A DNA stretch of 64,000 nucleotides from Methylobacterium sp. E-005. Its GTDB lineage: Bacteria > Pseudomonadota > Alphaproteobacteria > Rhizobiales > Beijerinckiaceae. Both the position numbers and the translations under genes were made by a program. This document shows positions 50,440-59,218 of the stretch, in pieces; position 1 is the first letter of the stretch; each line of letters opens with the position of its first letter. The notes beneath the pieces are model-generated. The model made no database searches. It was not told the origin of the DNA and worked only from the letters and a program-made list of their open reading frames with translations. The DNA lies in NCBI RefSeq assembly GCF_022829725.1, contig NZ_JAKSYG010000217.1, forward strand, positions 60,652 to 124,651, in the 5' to 3' direction.

Positions 50440-50949
50440 ATGATCTGGCCGCCGACCCATCCAGCACCAGACCCGGTCAAGCCGGGGGAGGAAAGCGTCT
50501 GGACCTATCCGCGCCCGCCGCGGCTCGAGCCGGTGCGGCAACGGCTGCGCGTGGTGCTCGGCGGCGTGATGATCGCCGAGACGGAGGCCGGGTACCGGGT
50601 CTTGGAGACCTCCCACCCGCCGACCTACTACCTGCCGCCCGGCGACATCGCGGCGGGCGCGCTCGTCAATCCGCGGCGCGGCGGCATCTGCGAGTGGAAG
50701 GGTCAGGCGCGGCTGTTCGACGTGCAGGGCGGCGGCAAAGTCGCGTCCGGCGCCGCCTGGACCTACCCGGACCCCACGCCGGGCTTTCGCCCGATCGCCG
50801 GCTACGTCGCGTTCTATGCGGGGCCGATGGAGGCCTGTTTTGTCGGCCCGGACCAGGTCACGCCGCAGCCCGGCGCGTTCTACGGCGGCTGGATTACGCC
50901 GGGCATCGTCGGACCGTTCAAGGGCGGCCCGGGCACGATGGGCTGGTGA
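50440..50949 (+). CDS. DUF427 domain-containing protein
   Basis: A 169-residue protein. Family elements are SVWTYPRPPRLEPVRQRLRVVLGG, VLETSHPPTYYLPPGDI, CEWKGQARLFDV and FYAGPMEACFVG. Function unknown; a small beta-sandwich fold is reported for the family. ATG 50440 is preferred, since the ATG at 50419 lies inside the hairpin loop. It ends 52 bases before the serine hydrolase on the same strand. Confidence 0.87.
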   Translation: MIWPPTHPAPDPVKPGEESVWTYPRPPRLEPVRQRLRVVLGGVMIAETEAGYRVLETSHPPTYYLPPGDIAAGALVNPRRGGICEWKGQARLFDVQGGGKVASGAAWTYPDPTPGFRPIAGYVAFYAGPMEACFVGPDQVTPQPGAFYGGWITPGIVGPFKGGPGTMGW

Positions 50950-51001
50950 TTTTCGACAGCGATCCCCTTACGACTTGTGCGCGACGAGGCGTGGAGACCG
51001 C

Positions 51002-52225
51002 ATGAGCGCGCTGACCGACACCGATCCCAAGGCTGCCGGCTTCGATCCGGCGGCACTCGCGCGGATCGAGCCCTGGATGGACCGCCTCGTGGCCGATGGA
51101 CGGCTCGCCGGCCTGTCGGTGACGGTGGCACGGCGCGGTCGCATCGCCTTCGCGCGGGCCTGCGGCCAGGCCGATCTCGCCCGGGGAACAGCCTTCACCC
51201 TCGATACCGTGGCGCGGATCTATTCAATGACCAAGCCGCTGACCTCGGTGGCGGTCATGCAGCTCTACGAACAGGGCCTGTTCCAGCTCGACGATCCGAT
51301 CGCGCGCGTCCTGCCCGAATTTTCTGAGATGCGGGTCGCGGTGGGCGGCAACCGGGCGAAGCTTGAGACCGAGCCGGCGCGTCGGGCGATCACCGTGCGC
51401 GACCTCCTCACGCACACGGCCGGCCTGACCTACGGCTTCATGGAGGCGACACTCGTCGATGCGCAGTACCGCGAGCAGGGAATTGACTTCCTGGCGCGGG
51501 AGGGCACGCTCGCCGAGATGACCACCCGGGTGGCGAAGCTGCCGCTCCTCGCTCAGCCGGACAGCGCCTGGAACTACAGCGTGGCGACCGATGTCCTCGG
51601 GCAATACGTGGCGGCGGTCAGCGGCCGGCCCTTCGCCGAGTATCTTCGCGCATGCGTGATCGAGCCGCTCGGCATGAGCGATACCGATTTCCACGTGCCG
51701 CCCGCGCTGATGCCGCGCTTCTGCGCCACCTATGCGTATGATCGCGAGCGCCGGCTGCGCCTGTACGACGATTCCGTGGAGACGGCCTTCGCGCAGCCGC
51801 CCGCCATTGCCTCGGGCGGGGGCGGCCTCGTTTCGACGGCCGCCGACTATCAGCGCTTCTGCCGGATGATCCTCAACCGCGGCACCCTCGACAATCGCCG
51901 GTTGCTCGGCCGCAAGAGCGTCGATCTGATGCTGGCCAATCACCTGCCCGGCGACCTCGCCGCGATGGGCACGCCCCGCTTCGCAGAGACCTCCTACACC
52001 GGGATCGGCTTCGGCCTCGGCTTCTCGGTGATGCTCGATCCGGCTCGCGCCCAGATCCTCGGCACCCCCGGCGAGGTCGCCTGGGGTGGCTTGGCCTCGA
52101 CGGCGTTCTGGATCGACCCCGTCGAGGATCTCTCGGTCGTGCTCATGACGCAGCTCGTGCCGTCCTCGGCGCTCCCGATCCGGCGGGAGCTGCGTATCCT
52201 GACCTACGCGGCGCTCGCGGCGTGA
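51002..52225 (+). CDS. Serine hydrolase, beta-lactamase family (class C/EstB-like)
   Basis: A 407-residue cytoplasmic-looking protein without signal peptide. The active-site SxxK is SMTK in RIYSMTKPLTS near residue 77; a tyrosine motif is YSV in NYSVATDVLGQYVA near 190, standing for YxN with Asn changed to Val, as in EstB-type esterases. GGGGLVSTAADY near 275 and WGGLASTAFW near 363 (replacing KTG) complete it. It is more likely an esterase or amidase than a drug-destroying enzyme. ATG 51002 is chosen from family start; spacing suggests co-transcription with the DUF427 gene. Confidence 0.86.
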   Translation: MSALTDTDPKAAGFDPAALARIEPWMDRLVADGRLAGLSVTVARRGRIAFARACGQADLARGTAFTLDTVARIYSMTKPLTSVAVMQLYEQGLFQLDDPIARVLPEFSEMRVAVGGNRAKLETEPARRAITVRDLLTHTAGLTYGFMEATLVDAQYREQGIDFLAREGTLAEMTTRVAKLPLLAQPDSAWNYSVATDVLGQYVAAVSGRPFAEYLRACVIEPLGMSDTDFHVPPALMPRFCATYAYDRERRLRLYDDSVETAFAQPPAIASGGGGLVSTAADYQRFCRMILNRGTLDNRRLLGRKSVDLMLANHLPGDLAAMGTPRFAETSYTGIGFGLGFSVMLDPARAQILGTPGEVAWGGLASTAFWIDPVEDLSVVLMTQLVPSSALPIRRELRILTYAALAA

Positions 52226-52232
52226 GGACCGC

Positions 52233-52850
52233 TTATTCCTGAGCCGGCGCCGAGGCCGCGGGCTTGGGGGCGGCCTTCGTGCCGGCTTTCGCCGCCGCAG
52301 GCTTCGCACCGGCCGTGGTCGCGTATTCCGGATCGCTGCGCGGGCCGTTCGGGCCGTTGGTCGGGCCGGGGAGCTGACCGGGTGCAAGGTCGCTGACCTT
52401 GGTCCAGGTCTGCGACTTGCACAGGAACGCGATCAGGCAGCCGCGGACGGTCAGCTCGCCCGGCGCATCCGTCCAGATGGTGACGTCGTACGACTTGCCA
52501 TCCTCCGAGTTGTAGATCTTGCCCTCGTAATGCGCGTCGGCATTGGTCTTCAGGCCCATGATCAGTTGGTGGCCCAGCGAAGGACGCGCCTGCTTCTTCG
52601 GGTCGGGATTCTTGAAGTCGATCCGCGGCTCGCCCTTGTCGTTCAGCGGAACCTTCAACCAGACCACGTACCCGCACAGGCGGTCATTCGCGGCCCCGCA
52701 CTTCTCAAGGCGCACGCGCGCGCGCCCGTCCTCGGTGAGATACGTACCGCTCGGATCGGCCGGGGTCGCCGCCTGCACGGCGCCAACCAGCGCCGGGAGA
52801 GCCAAGATCGCGAGCGGCGCAATCCTGCGACCGATCGATGAAAACCGCAT
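52233..52850 (-). CDS. DUF2147 exported protein
   Basis: A 205-residue precursor with a signal peptide at 1-26 (LAILALPALVGAVQA). The DUF2147 domain covers about 30-145: GTYLTEDGRARVRLEKCG, LCGYVVWLK, GKIYNSEDGKSYDVTIW and GCLIAFLCKSQTWTKV. Three Cys could pair in the periplasm. The last 50 residues are Ala/Pro/Lys-rich, a low-complexity tail. Relatives are small lipocalin-like periplasmic proteins of unknown task. ATG 52850 opens on the signal peptide. It is convergent with the serine hydrolase, 7 bases apart. Confidence 0.87.
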   Translation of the reverse strand: MRFSSIGRRIAPLAILALPALVGAVQAATPADPSGTYLTEDGRARVRLEKCGAANDRLCGYVVWLKVPLNDKGEPRIDFKNPDPKKQARPSLGHQLIMGLKTNADAHYEGKIYNSEDGKSYDVTIWTDAPGELTVRGCLIAFLCKSQTWTKVSDLAPGQLPGPTNGPNGPRSDPEYATTAGAKPAAAKAGTKAAPKPAASAPAQE

Positions 52851-53048
52851 ACCCGAACTCCTATGCCTCGCGGACCGTGGGGGGACCGGACCGCTCGCGG
52901 GAGGAAGGCTCCTCCCTCGCGTCATCGCGCGCGCGCACCGGGCCAAGCTCCGCGTGTCATGCGCCTCTGCCCCGCCCTCTCACGTGCGAAGTTGTCCGCA
53001 TCATGACACGACAGCCTTGAGCTGAAGGCGCGGGATCCAATACCGACC

Positions 53049-53579
53049 TTACACGCGCGTCGGTGGCGTGGCGCGAGCCGGGCCGAGGGAGCGCTGCATC
53101 AGGGTGACGTCGAGCCAGCGCCCGTGCTTGTAGCCGACCGCCTCCAGGGTTCCGACCGGCCTGAACCCGAGGCGTGCGTGCAGCGCCGCGGAAGCCGGTG
53201 AGCCACTTTCGGCGATAACCGCCACCATGGTGCGGAAATCGATCCGTTCGCACGCGGCGATGAGGGCTTCAAGGAGGACGCGGCCGATTCCACCGCCCCG
53301 GGCGGTGCGCGCGACGTAGATCGAATCCTCGACGGTCGAGCGATAGGCCGCACGCTGGTGATACGGCCCGGCATAGGCATAGCCGACGACCGCCTCGTCC
53401 CGGACTGCCACGAGATAGGGATAGCCGCCGTCACGCAGGGTGGCGAAGCGTCGGGTCATCTCGTCGAGTGACGGGGGCTGCGTCTCGAAGCTCACCGTGC
53501 TGGTCGCGACGGCCTCGCCGTAGATCGCCGTGATGGCAGGCAGATCGATCTCGGTGGCGGGACGTATCGCGTCGGTCAT
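53049..53579 (-). CDS. GNAT family N-acetyltransferase (phosphinothricin acetyltransferase-like)
   Basis: A 176-residue acetyltransferase: AIRPATEIDLPAITAIYGEAV start, VGYAYAGPYHQRAAYRSTVEDSIYV near 65-90, acetyl-CoA loop GGGIGRVLLEAL near 98, and GFRPVGTLEAVGYKHGRWLDVTLMQR near 140. This is the PAT/bar-like branch, whose natural substrates are often amino acid analogues such as methionine sulfone. Single gene. Confidence 0.88.
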   Translation of the reverse strand: MTDAIRPATEIDLPAITAIYGEAVATSTVSFETQPPSLDEMTRRFATLRDGGYPYLVAVRDEAVVGYAYAGPYHQRAAYRSTVEDSIYVARTARGGGIGRVLLEALIAACERIDFRTMVAVIAESGSPASAALHARLGFRPVGTLEAVGYKHGRWLDVTLMQRSLGPARATPPTRV

Positions 53580-53751
53580 ACGGTTTGAGCCTGAACCGGG
53601 AATACCGGCGCGCCGGCCGTCGGCGGTGAGTAGGGACGGCCGGGTCGTCGAGGGCCAGCTCCGGCCCTGGCGAAACCGGTTTCCGTGGAGGCACCGGCTT
53701 CGCGTCGATCAATCGGCCGACGGGGTCGAACCCCGGCGGCCGAACAGGAAT

Positions 53752-53952
53752 TTAGCCCTGCTTGGCCTTCTTGTTGGCATTGTGGTGGCCAACGGCGCAG
53801 CCTGCGGCGGCACCCATCTTGCCGTGGCCGGCCATGTGCCCGGCGACACCGCCGACCACCGCGCCCTTAAGGCAACCCTTCGCTTCTGCGGGAGCACCGG
53901 CCAGGACAGCGCCGATGGTCAGGGCGGAAATCAGGGCGATCCGATGAGTCAT
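53752..53952 (-). CDS. Small secreted glycine-rich protein
   Basis: A 66-residue precursor. Signal peptide 1-24 (ISALTIGAVLAGAPAEA). The mature part has a glycine-zipper look, KGAVVGGVAGHMAGHGKMGAAAGCAVGHH, with His and two Cys, then a Lys tail. This resembles small glycine-zipper outer-membrane-associated proteins. Strong AGGAGAAAG site before the ATG. A perfect EcfG-type promoter match lies about 46 bases upstream, so it is probably a general stress gene. Confidence 0.75.
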   Translation of the reverse strand: MTHRIALISALTIGAVLAGAPAEAKGCLKGAVVGGVAGHMAGHGKMGAAAGCAVGHHNANKKAKQG

Positions 53953-53997
53953 CGAACTTTCTCCTACACGTCTGGGTCGAAGCGGCTTCCCAGCTGA

Positions 53998-54023
53998 AAC
54001 GGCTTGGTGGCCCAGCCCGTTCC
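53998..54023 (-). promoter_or_regulatory. EcfG-type general stress promoter
   Basis: Minus strand reads GGAAC (54023-54019), 17-base spacer, CGTT (54001-53998), a full match to the EcfG consensus. Predicted start near 53990, about 38 bases before the ATG of the 66-residue secreted protein. Confidence 0.68.
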
Positions 54024-54091
54024 GTCCGCCCCTGCGTCCCAGGTCGACGCCGCCCGTCGATGCCGATCCTCGACGCCGACCGGAGGCGCGC

Positions 54092-55255
54092 TCAGCGTGC
54101 GAGACCCGCCACCAGCCGGACGAGGTCCGCCTGCCGGGTTGCGCCGGTCTTGGCGAAGATCGCCTTCAGCTGCGAGCGGGCGGTCGCCGCGGTGATGGCG
54201 AACCGGGCGGCTGCCTCTGCGAGCGAATCCCCGGCCGATAGGGACTGGGCAAGGCGCGCCTCCGCGGGCGTCAACCGGTAGGCGGCCTGCAGGATCGCCG
54301 AGGTCGGAACGGGCGTGGCCCCGGCCACGCGGCCCAAAAGCAGCGTACGACCGCCCGCGAACAGACCCCGGCTCGGCCCAACCAAGGGAACCACGTGGAT
54401 CACGATCGGCTGCGCATCGCGCCGTGCCACCACGACGACCGAGATCGGCGCCCACCCGCACGGGCGCGCCAGGGCCTCCAACTGCCGGGCGGCCTCCGGA
54501 TCCTCGGCGACGAGGCGTCCACCCGCCAGCTTCAGGTCGAGCCCGAGCAACCCCTGGAACGCCGCGTTCCAGCACAGTGCCTTACCCTCGGAATCAAGGA
54601 CCATCGCGGCACGATCGATGCTGTCGAAGGCCTCGTTCAGTCCGGCGAACCGCGCCTTCTCGACCATCATGGTGAGCAGCGCCGCGCGACGCAGGAGCGG
54701 CGACAGGGTCGCCAAGCGTTCCTGTTCGTGCGCCTCAAACGGACCCTGCGCCACCGTCCGCTGCAGCGAGAGGCACCAGAGCCTGCCCTTCACCTCGAAC
54801 CCGACGCCGGCGAACCAGCGCAGGCCGCAGGAGCCGAGCAGATCCTGATAATAAGGCAGGCGCGCGATCTCGTCGGGCGAGGTGAAATCCAAGTCGACCG
54901 TGATGCCGCGCGTTCGCATCGTCGGCAGGCCGCGCAGGCGATGATCCTCCCGGTGCCAACCCTCGTCGAAATAGCGACGCGCGGGTTCGGCAAGGGATTG
55001 CGTGCACAGCGCATCGAGCCCCGTCCGATCCGTCCGCAGCAGGAGCGCGCCGACGCTGCCGGAGCTGCGCGCGGCCCGCTCGATCAGGTCGGGCCAGCGC
55101 GTCGAGTCGATCACGGCCTGCTCGAGATCCTCCCGGAAGCTTGCCTCCAGGTCATCCTGCAACCGAGTGACGTAATCGCGATTCAGGCCGGGCATCGGAC
55201 CGGTCTCCGCTGGAGGTCCCTCTGATCCCCCCTCCCTCACCGGATCGGTATACAC
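54092..55255 (-). CDS. LuxR-type transcriptional regulator
   Basis: A 387-residue protein. The C-terminal 60 residues are a GerE helix-turn-helix: YRLTPAEARLAQSLSAGDSLAEAAARFAITAATARSQLKAIFAKTGATRQADLVRLV. The N-terminal 310 residues contain a PAS-like block (FDSIDRAAMVLDSEGKALCWNAAFQGLLGL near 215-245) and an upstream GAF-like part (LRWFAGVGFEVKGRLWCLSLQR near 145). No receiver Asp and no homoserine-lactone pocket residues are evident, so it is not a standard quorum sensor. M1 at 55255 or the later ATG at 55195 (MPGLNRDYV) may be the start. AT-rich sequence precedes it. Confidence 0.8.
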   Translation of the reverse strand: MYTDPVREGGSEGPPAETGPMPGLNRDYVTRLQDDLEASFREDLEQAVIDSTRWPDLIERAARSSGSVGALLLRTDRTGLDALCTQSLAEPARRYFDEGWHREDHRLRGLPTMRTRGITVDLDFTSPDEIARLPYYQDLLGSCGLRWFAGVGFEVKGRLWCLSLQRTVAQGPFEAHEQERLATLSPLLRRAALLTMMVEKARFAGLNEAFDSIDRAAMVLDSEGKALCWNAAFQGLLGLDLKLAGGRLVAEDPEAARQLEALARPCGWAPISVVVVARRDAQPIVIHVVPLVGPSRGLFAGGRTLLLGRVAGATPVPTSAILQAAYRLTPAEARLAQSLSAGDSLAEAAARFAITAATARSQLKAIFAKTGATRQADLVRLVAGLAR

Positions 55256-55676
55256 ATTTTACGACTCAAATCCATGCTGACTTCCGCTGTAAACTGATTT
55301 AGGTAACATCATTGCATCCACCCAGCGTCTATCGGGCATGGGAAGGCTCAGAATGTGACAAGAAGACCGTTCGGATCAGTTGTTACAACCTAGCCGCTGT
55401 CCGGCTGCGGACAGACGTTTGGTCCCCGATCGGCGAAGCTCCGCGTCACGCCACAGGTCAGCCGCGGATGCGGAGGCGATTTTGCGCCGGCTGGCCACGC
55501 GCAATCCGGCGTTTGACGCGCCGACGGCGCCACGCTTGGGACTGCAGGGAGAGTCCCTGCCCGCGGAGCGGGGACGCGTTCCCAGAGTTCAGGATCGGAC
55601 AACCCCGCTCCACGGCGGTGGCGATTCGCCACCGCCTGATGAGTGGTGCGGAGGCGCCCCCGCCGCCGGTGCCGAC
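55256..55676. other. Intergenic region between LuxR-type gene and MFS gene (421 bases)
   Basis: No gene seen. The left 100 bases are AT-rich (TACACATTTTACGACTC and TGTAAACTGATTTAGG), the probable promoter of the regulator. The right part has a perfect hairpin, GCAGGGA-GAG-TCCCTGC (55544-55560), which may end the MFS transcript, though no T-run follows. Confidence 0.45.
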
Positions 55677-56990
55677 CTACTCGGCCAGGCGCAGGCCGCC
55701 CACGAAGCCCTCCGCCGGATCTTCGTCGGAGATCGGATCCTGGATCAGGGTCCAGTATCCGAGGGCCGCCACGAGGGCGATCACCGCACCGGTGATGAAG
55801 GCCATGGAGAAATGGCCGGTGCCGCCGACGATGAAGCCGGTGACCGTCGGTGCCAGGGCGCCGCCGATATAGCCGCCGAAATTCTGCATCGCGCCCAGCG
55901 AGGCCGTGCAGCTCGCCGGCGCCGCCACCGAGGCCATCGCCCAGGCGGCCGACGAGCTCATGTAGACCAGAAACAGCGAGGCCGAGATGCAGGCGATGGC
56001 GAGCGTGTCGCTCGGGGTCAGCGCCGCCACCACCGTGAAGGCCGCGGTCGCCACCAGGGAGGCGGCCATCGGGATCTTGCGGCTGCGGATCGGATCGACG
56101 CCGCGGCGGACCAGCATGTCGACGACCCGGCCGCCCAGGATGCCGCCCATCACCCCGAACGCGAACGGGATCGAGCCGACGAGGCCGGTCTTCTGCAATG
56201 TGAAGTGCCGCTCGATCTCCAGGTAGCTCGGCAGCCACGCGGTGTAGAGCCACGTCATGTAGATACAGCCGAAATAGCCGATGATCATGCCCCAGCTGGT
56301 GCGGAAGCCGAACAGCCGCCGCCACGCGCTACAGGTGACGGAACGGCTCGCGTTCGGTGCGTCACCCTCCTCCAGGAAGGCGCGCTCGGCCGGCGTCAGG
56401 TTCGACTCGCGGGGGTTGCGAAACACCGCGTAGACGATCGTGGCGAGCACCAGACCCGCCGCCCCCATGATCACGAACATGGCCCGCCAGCCGAAGCTCA
56501 CCATCAGGAAGGTCAGCAGCGGCAGGGCCAGGAAGGTGCCGAGCGAGGAGGCGCAGTTCCAGATCCCCGTGGCGGTGCCGCGCTGGCGGATGTTGAACCA
56601 GTCGCGGGAGACGCGGGCGCAGGTCGGGAAATGCGGCGCCTCGCCGATGCCGAGCACGATGCGCGCGCTGACGAATTGCCAGAACGAGGACACCGCCCCG
56701 CCCAGCATCTGGCCAAACGACCAGCAGGTCAGGCCCAGCGTGAGCGTCAGGCGCGGGCCCAGCCGGTCAGCGAGAGCGCCGGCCGGGAGTGGCGCGAAGG
56801 CATAGGCCCACAGGAAGGCCGAGAGCAGCAGCCCCATGTCGGGGATCGAGAGGCCGAGATCCTCGCGGATCAGCGGATTGGCCACCGCCAGCGTCGCGCG
56901 GTCGACATAGTTGACGACCCCGGCCGTTACCAGCAGCGCGAGCGAGACGGTCTGGATGCGCTTGACGCGCGGTGAAGCGGCCAGGGCCAT
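55677..56990 (-). CDS. MFS transporter, anion:cation symporter (ACS) type
   Basis: A 437-residue, 12-helix carrier. ACS-type marks: NYVDRATLAVANPLI near 27 (second half of helix 1), AFLWAYAFAPLPAGALADRLGPR near 58-80, GIGEAPHFPTCARVSRDWF near 115, and GGYIGGALAPTVTGFIV near 370. The family carries hexuronates, glucarate, phthalate or similar organic anions. It is divergent from the DHH gene. Substrate not assignable. Confidence 0.9.
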   Translation of the reverse strand: MALAASPRVKRIQTVSLALLVTAGVVNYVDRATLAVANPLIREDLGLSIPDMGLLLSAFLWAYAFAPLPAGALADRLGPRLTLTLGLTCWSFGQMLGGAVSSFWQFVSARIVLGIGEAPHFPTCARVSRDWFNIRQRGTATGIWNCASSLGTFLALPLLTFLMVSFGWRAMFVIMGAAGLVLATIVYAVFRNPRESNLTPAERAFLEEGDAPNASRSVTCSAWRRLFGFRTSWGMIIGYFGCIYMTWLYTAWLPSYLEIERHFTLQKTGLVGSIPFAFGVMGGILGGRVVDMLVRRGVDPIRSRKIPMAASLVATAAFTVVAALTPSDTLAIACISASLFLVYMSSSAAWAMASVAAPASCTASLGAMQNFGGYIGGALAPTVTGFIVGGTGHFSMAFITGAVIALVAALGYWTLIQDPISDEDPAEGFVGGLRLAE

Positions 56991-57169
56991 GGCGTTCCTC
57001 CGGGTTGACGGGCCCGTTCGGGGCTCCGGGGCCGCCCGGTCGTTTGCGACTCGATGACGGCCTCATCGCATTCTGCATTGAACGCCGCCGGACGGAAGAG
57101 CCGCCCCTCGCCTCTTCGGCCTCGCCGTCGTAGACCGCCCTCCTCCGTCACCCTCCGAGACAGCTCCGC

Positions 57170-58321
57170 GTGCGCCTGATCCAGATCACCCATCACGACC
57201 TCGACGGCTACGGCGCCTCTACGGTGGCGGCCGCCTGCGCCCCGGTCGAGCGCGTCGTCCACGTGCCGCGCTACAGCGATGTGGGTCCGGTTCTCGAGGA
57301 CGAGATCAAGCGCCTCGGCAAGGCGACCGAGGGCGAGATCCTGCTGATGACCGACCTCGGCCTGGAGGAGCAGACCATTGCGGGCCTGAAAAAATTCGCC
57401 GCGTTGAACAAGCGCCGCGAGGAGGGCCGCAGGCACCGCCTCGTCGTGCTCGACCACCACGCCTCGTCCCTCGATCAGCTCCGGCGCCTCGGGCTGGAGC
57501 CGCTCCCCGACCCGGCCCGGCCGGGGCTCAACCGGGTCGATATGGGCGATCCCGAGATCGCGATCCTCATCGAGGAGGAGATCTGCGCCACGCGGATGGC
57601 CTTCGAGCACCGGGCCCTGTTCGCCAGTCACGAGCCCGGGACCGACCTGTCGAGTCTCCTCGCGGCGATCGACGCCGTTGATCTCTGGCGCAAGGAGAGC
57701 CCCGCCTTCCGGGGCGGTCTGGCGCTGGACGAGATGTTCTGGGAAGCGGTGTCGAGTTTCGTGCCGGTCGGGCATCCCTGGCACGACCGGTTCGTCTCCG
57801 ATCTCCTGCTCGCAGCGGCCGAGATCCTGCGGACGGGGGCGAGCCCGGCCGAACTCGAACAGCGCGCAACGGCGATGCGCACCGGCGTGGTCGACGCCAT
57901 GCTGCGCGAGGCGCCGGACGACGATCCCGCGCTCACCACGCGCATGCGCCTCGCCCGGGCGCTCGCCCGCTCGGACACGTTGTTCCGCCCGTTGAAGGAC
58001 GGCACGCTCCTGTCCTTCGCGCTTGATTCCGGGACCTTCCAGAGGGTCTCCGACCTGATCATGGATGCGGGCCGGGCGAAGCGCGTGGTCAACGTCCAGC
58101 GGATGGGCACGCTGTCGTTCCGCTCGAACGACGGAACGGCGCTCGACGGCGCCCGCCTGTTCCGCGGCGGTGGCCACCGGGATGCCGCCGGCGGGCGGCT
58201 CCAGAGCGGCTCGGCCTTCTCGATGACGGACGCGATCGCGCAGGTGGAGCCGGTGCTCAACCCGGAGAAGCCCGCGGGCTCGGACAGCCCGTTCGCGGCG
58301 CTGAAGAACTGGAAGGGCTAA
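57170..58321 (+). CDS. DHH family phosphoesterase
   Basis: A 383-residue protein starting with GTG at 57170 (MRLIQITHHDLDGYGASTV). The DHH domain has HHDLDG (first metal cluster), LMTDLG near 60, and VVLDHHASS near 93, the DHH triad. The C-terminal DHHA1-like substrate domain ends in FRGGGHRDAAGGRL near 327, the GGGH motif. Family members cleave phosphodiesters of small nucleotides (pAp, nano-RNA, c-di-AMP) or polyphosphate. It is convergent with lptB, 37 bases apart. Confidence 0.88.
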   Translation: MRLIQITHHDLDGYGASTVAAACAPVERVVHVPRYSDVGPVLEDEIKRLGKATEGEILLMTDLGLEEQTIAGLKKFAALNKRREEGRRHRLVVLDHHASSLDQLRRLGLEPLPDPARPGLNRVDMGDPEIAILIEEEICATRMAFEHRALFASHEPGTDLSSLLAAIDAVDLWRKESPAFRGGLALDEMFWEAVSSFVPVGHPWHDRFVSDLLLAAAEILRTGASPAELEQRATAMRTGVVDAMLREAPDDDPALTTRMRLARALARSDTLFRPLKDGTLLSFALDSGTFQRVSDLIMDAGRAKRVVNVQRMGTLSFRSNDGTALDGARLFRGGGHRDAAGGRLQSGSAFSMTDAIAQVEPVLNPEKPAGSDSPFAALKNWKG

Positions 58322-58358
58322 GCAATCGCTCGCCCGACCCCGCGGGCGTGGCGGCAGG

Positions 58359-59210
58359 CTAAAGCCTGAAATCCTCGCCGAGATACAGCCGCCGCGCCTC
58401 GGGGTTCGCCACGATCTCCTCGGGCGTGCCCTCGGTGAGGATGCGGCCCGAATGGGCGATGTAGGCGCGGTCGATCAGGCCGAGCGTCTCGCGGACATTG
58501 TGGTCGGTGATCAGCACGCCGATGCCACGCTGCTTCAGGTGCTTCACCAGATCCTGGATGTCGCCCACCGCGATCGGATCGATGCCCGCGAACGGCTCGT
58601 CGAGCAGCATGAAGGTCGGCGAGGAGGCGAGCGCCCGGGCGATCTCGCAGCGCCGCCGCTCGCCGCCCGAGAGCGCGATCGAGGGCGATTTGCGCAGGCG
58701 GGCGATGTCGAACTCCTCCAGCAGGGAATCGAGCTTGCGCGCCCGCTCCTTACGGTCGGGCTCGGCGACCTCCAGCACGGCGCGGATGTTGTCCTCCACG
58801 CTCAGCCCCCGGAAGATCGAGGCTTCCTGCGGCAGGTAGCCGATGCCGAGACGTGCCCGCTGGTACATGGGCAGGTGGGTGATCGGCAGGCCGTCCAGGG
58901 TGATGTCACCGCGATCGGCCACCACCAGCCCGGTGATCATGTAGAAGATCGTGGTCTTGCCGGCGCCGTTCGGGCCGAGCAACCCCACCGCCTCGCCGGT
59001 GCGGACGGTCAGCCCGGCCTCATGGACCACGGTGCGGGCGCCGTAACTCTTGCGCAGGCCGCGCACGCTGAGGATGCCGGGTCCGCCCATGTCGGCCGCG
59101 GGCTGGTCCCCGGCCTCGGCGCCTTCGGGCTGACGCTGCCGCCGCCCGAACAGGCGCCCGAGCCAGCCGGCACGGGCTGCCGATTCCTGCGGACCGGCCT
59201 GGAACGCCAC
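58359..59210 (-). CDS. lptB: LPS export ABC transporter ATP-binding protein LptB
   Basis: Core ABC ATPase of about 243 residues: LGPNGAGKTTIFYMITGL (Walker A), YLPQEASIFRGLSVEDNI (Q-loop), ALSGGERRRCEIARAL (signature), FMLLDEPFAGIDPI (Walker B) and ITDHNVRETL. It drives LptFG to extract lipopolysaccharide from the inner membrane. Start is uncertain: GTG 59210 gives a 283-residue form with a 40-residue extension (WLGRLFGRRQ-type), as in some Hyphomicrobiales; TTG 59222 overlaps the lptA stop; ATG 59090 gives the minimal protein. lptA immediately precedes it. No rpoN or hpf gene follows, unlike many alphaproteobacteria. Confidence 0.93.
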   Translation of the reverse strand: MAFQAGPQESAARAGWLGRLFGRRQRQPEGAEAGDQPAADMGGPGILSVRGLRKSYGARTVVHEAGLTVRTGEAVGLLGPNGAGKTTIFYMITGLVVADRGDITLDGLPITHLPMYQRARLGIGYLPQEASIFRGLSVEDNIRAVLEVAEPDRKERARKLDSLLEEFDIARLRKSPSIALSGGERRRCEIARALASSPTFMLLDEPFAGIDPIAVGDIQDLVKHLKQRGIGVLITDHNVRETLGLIDRAYIAHSGRILTEGTPEEIVANPEARRLYLGEDFRL

Positions 59211-59218
59211 TGCGCCGC

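Noticed and set aside
51002..52225. True class C beta-lactamase
   Set aside because: No signal peptide, YxN replaced by YSV and KTG absent, so an esterase-type enzyme is more likely.
55312..55872. Open frame between the LuxR-type gene and the MFS gene
   Set aside because: Most of it is antisense to the MFS gene; the rest is Arg/Pro-rich without family look.
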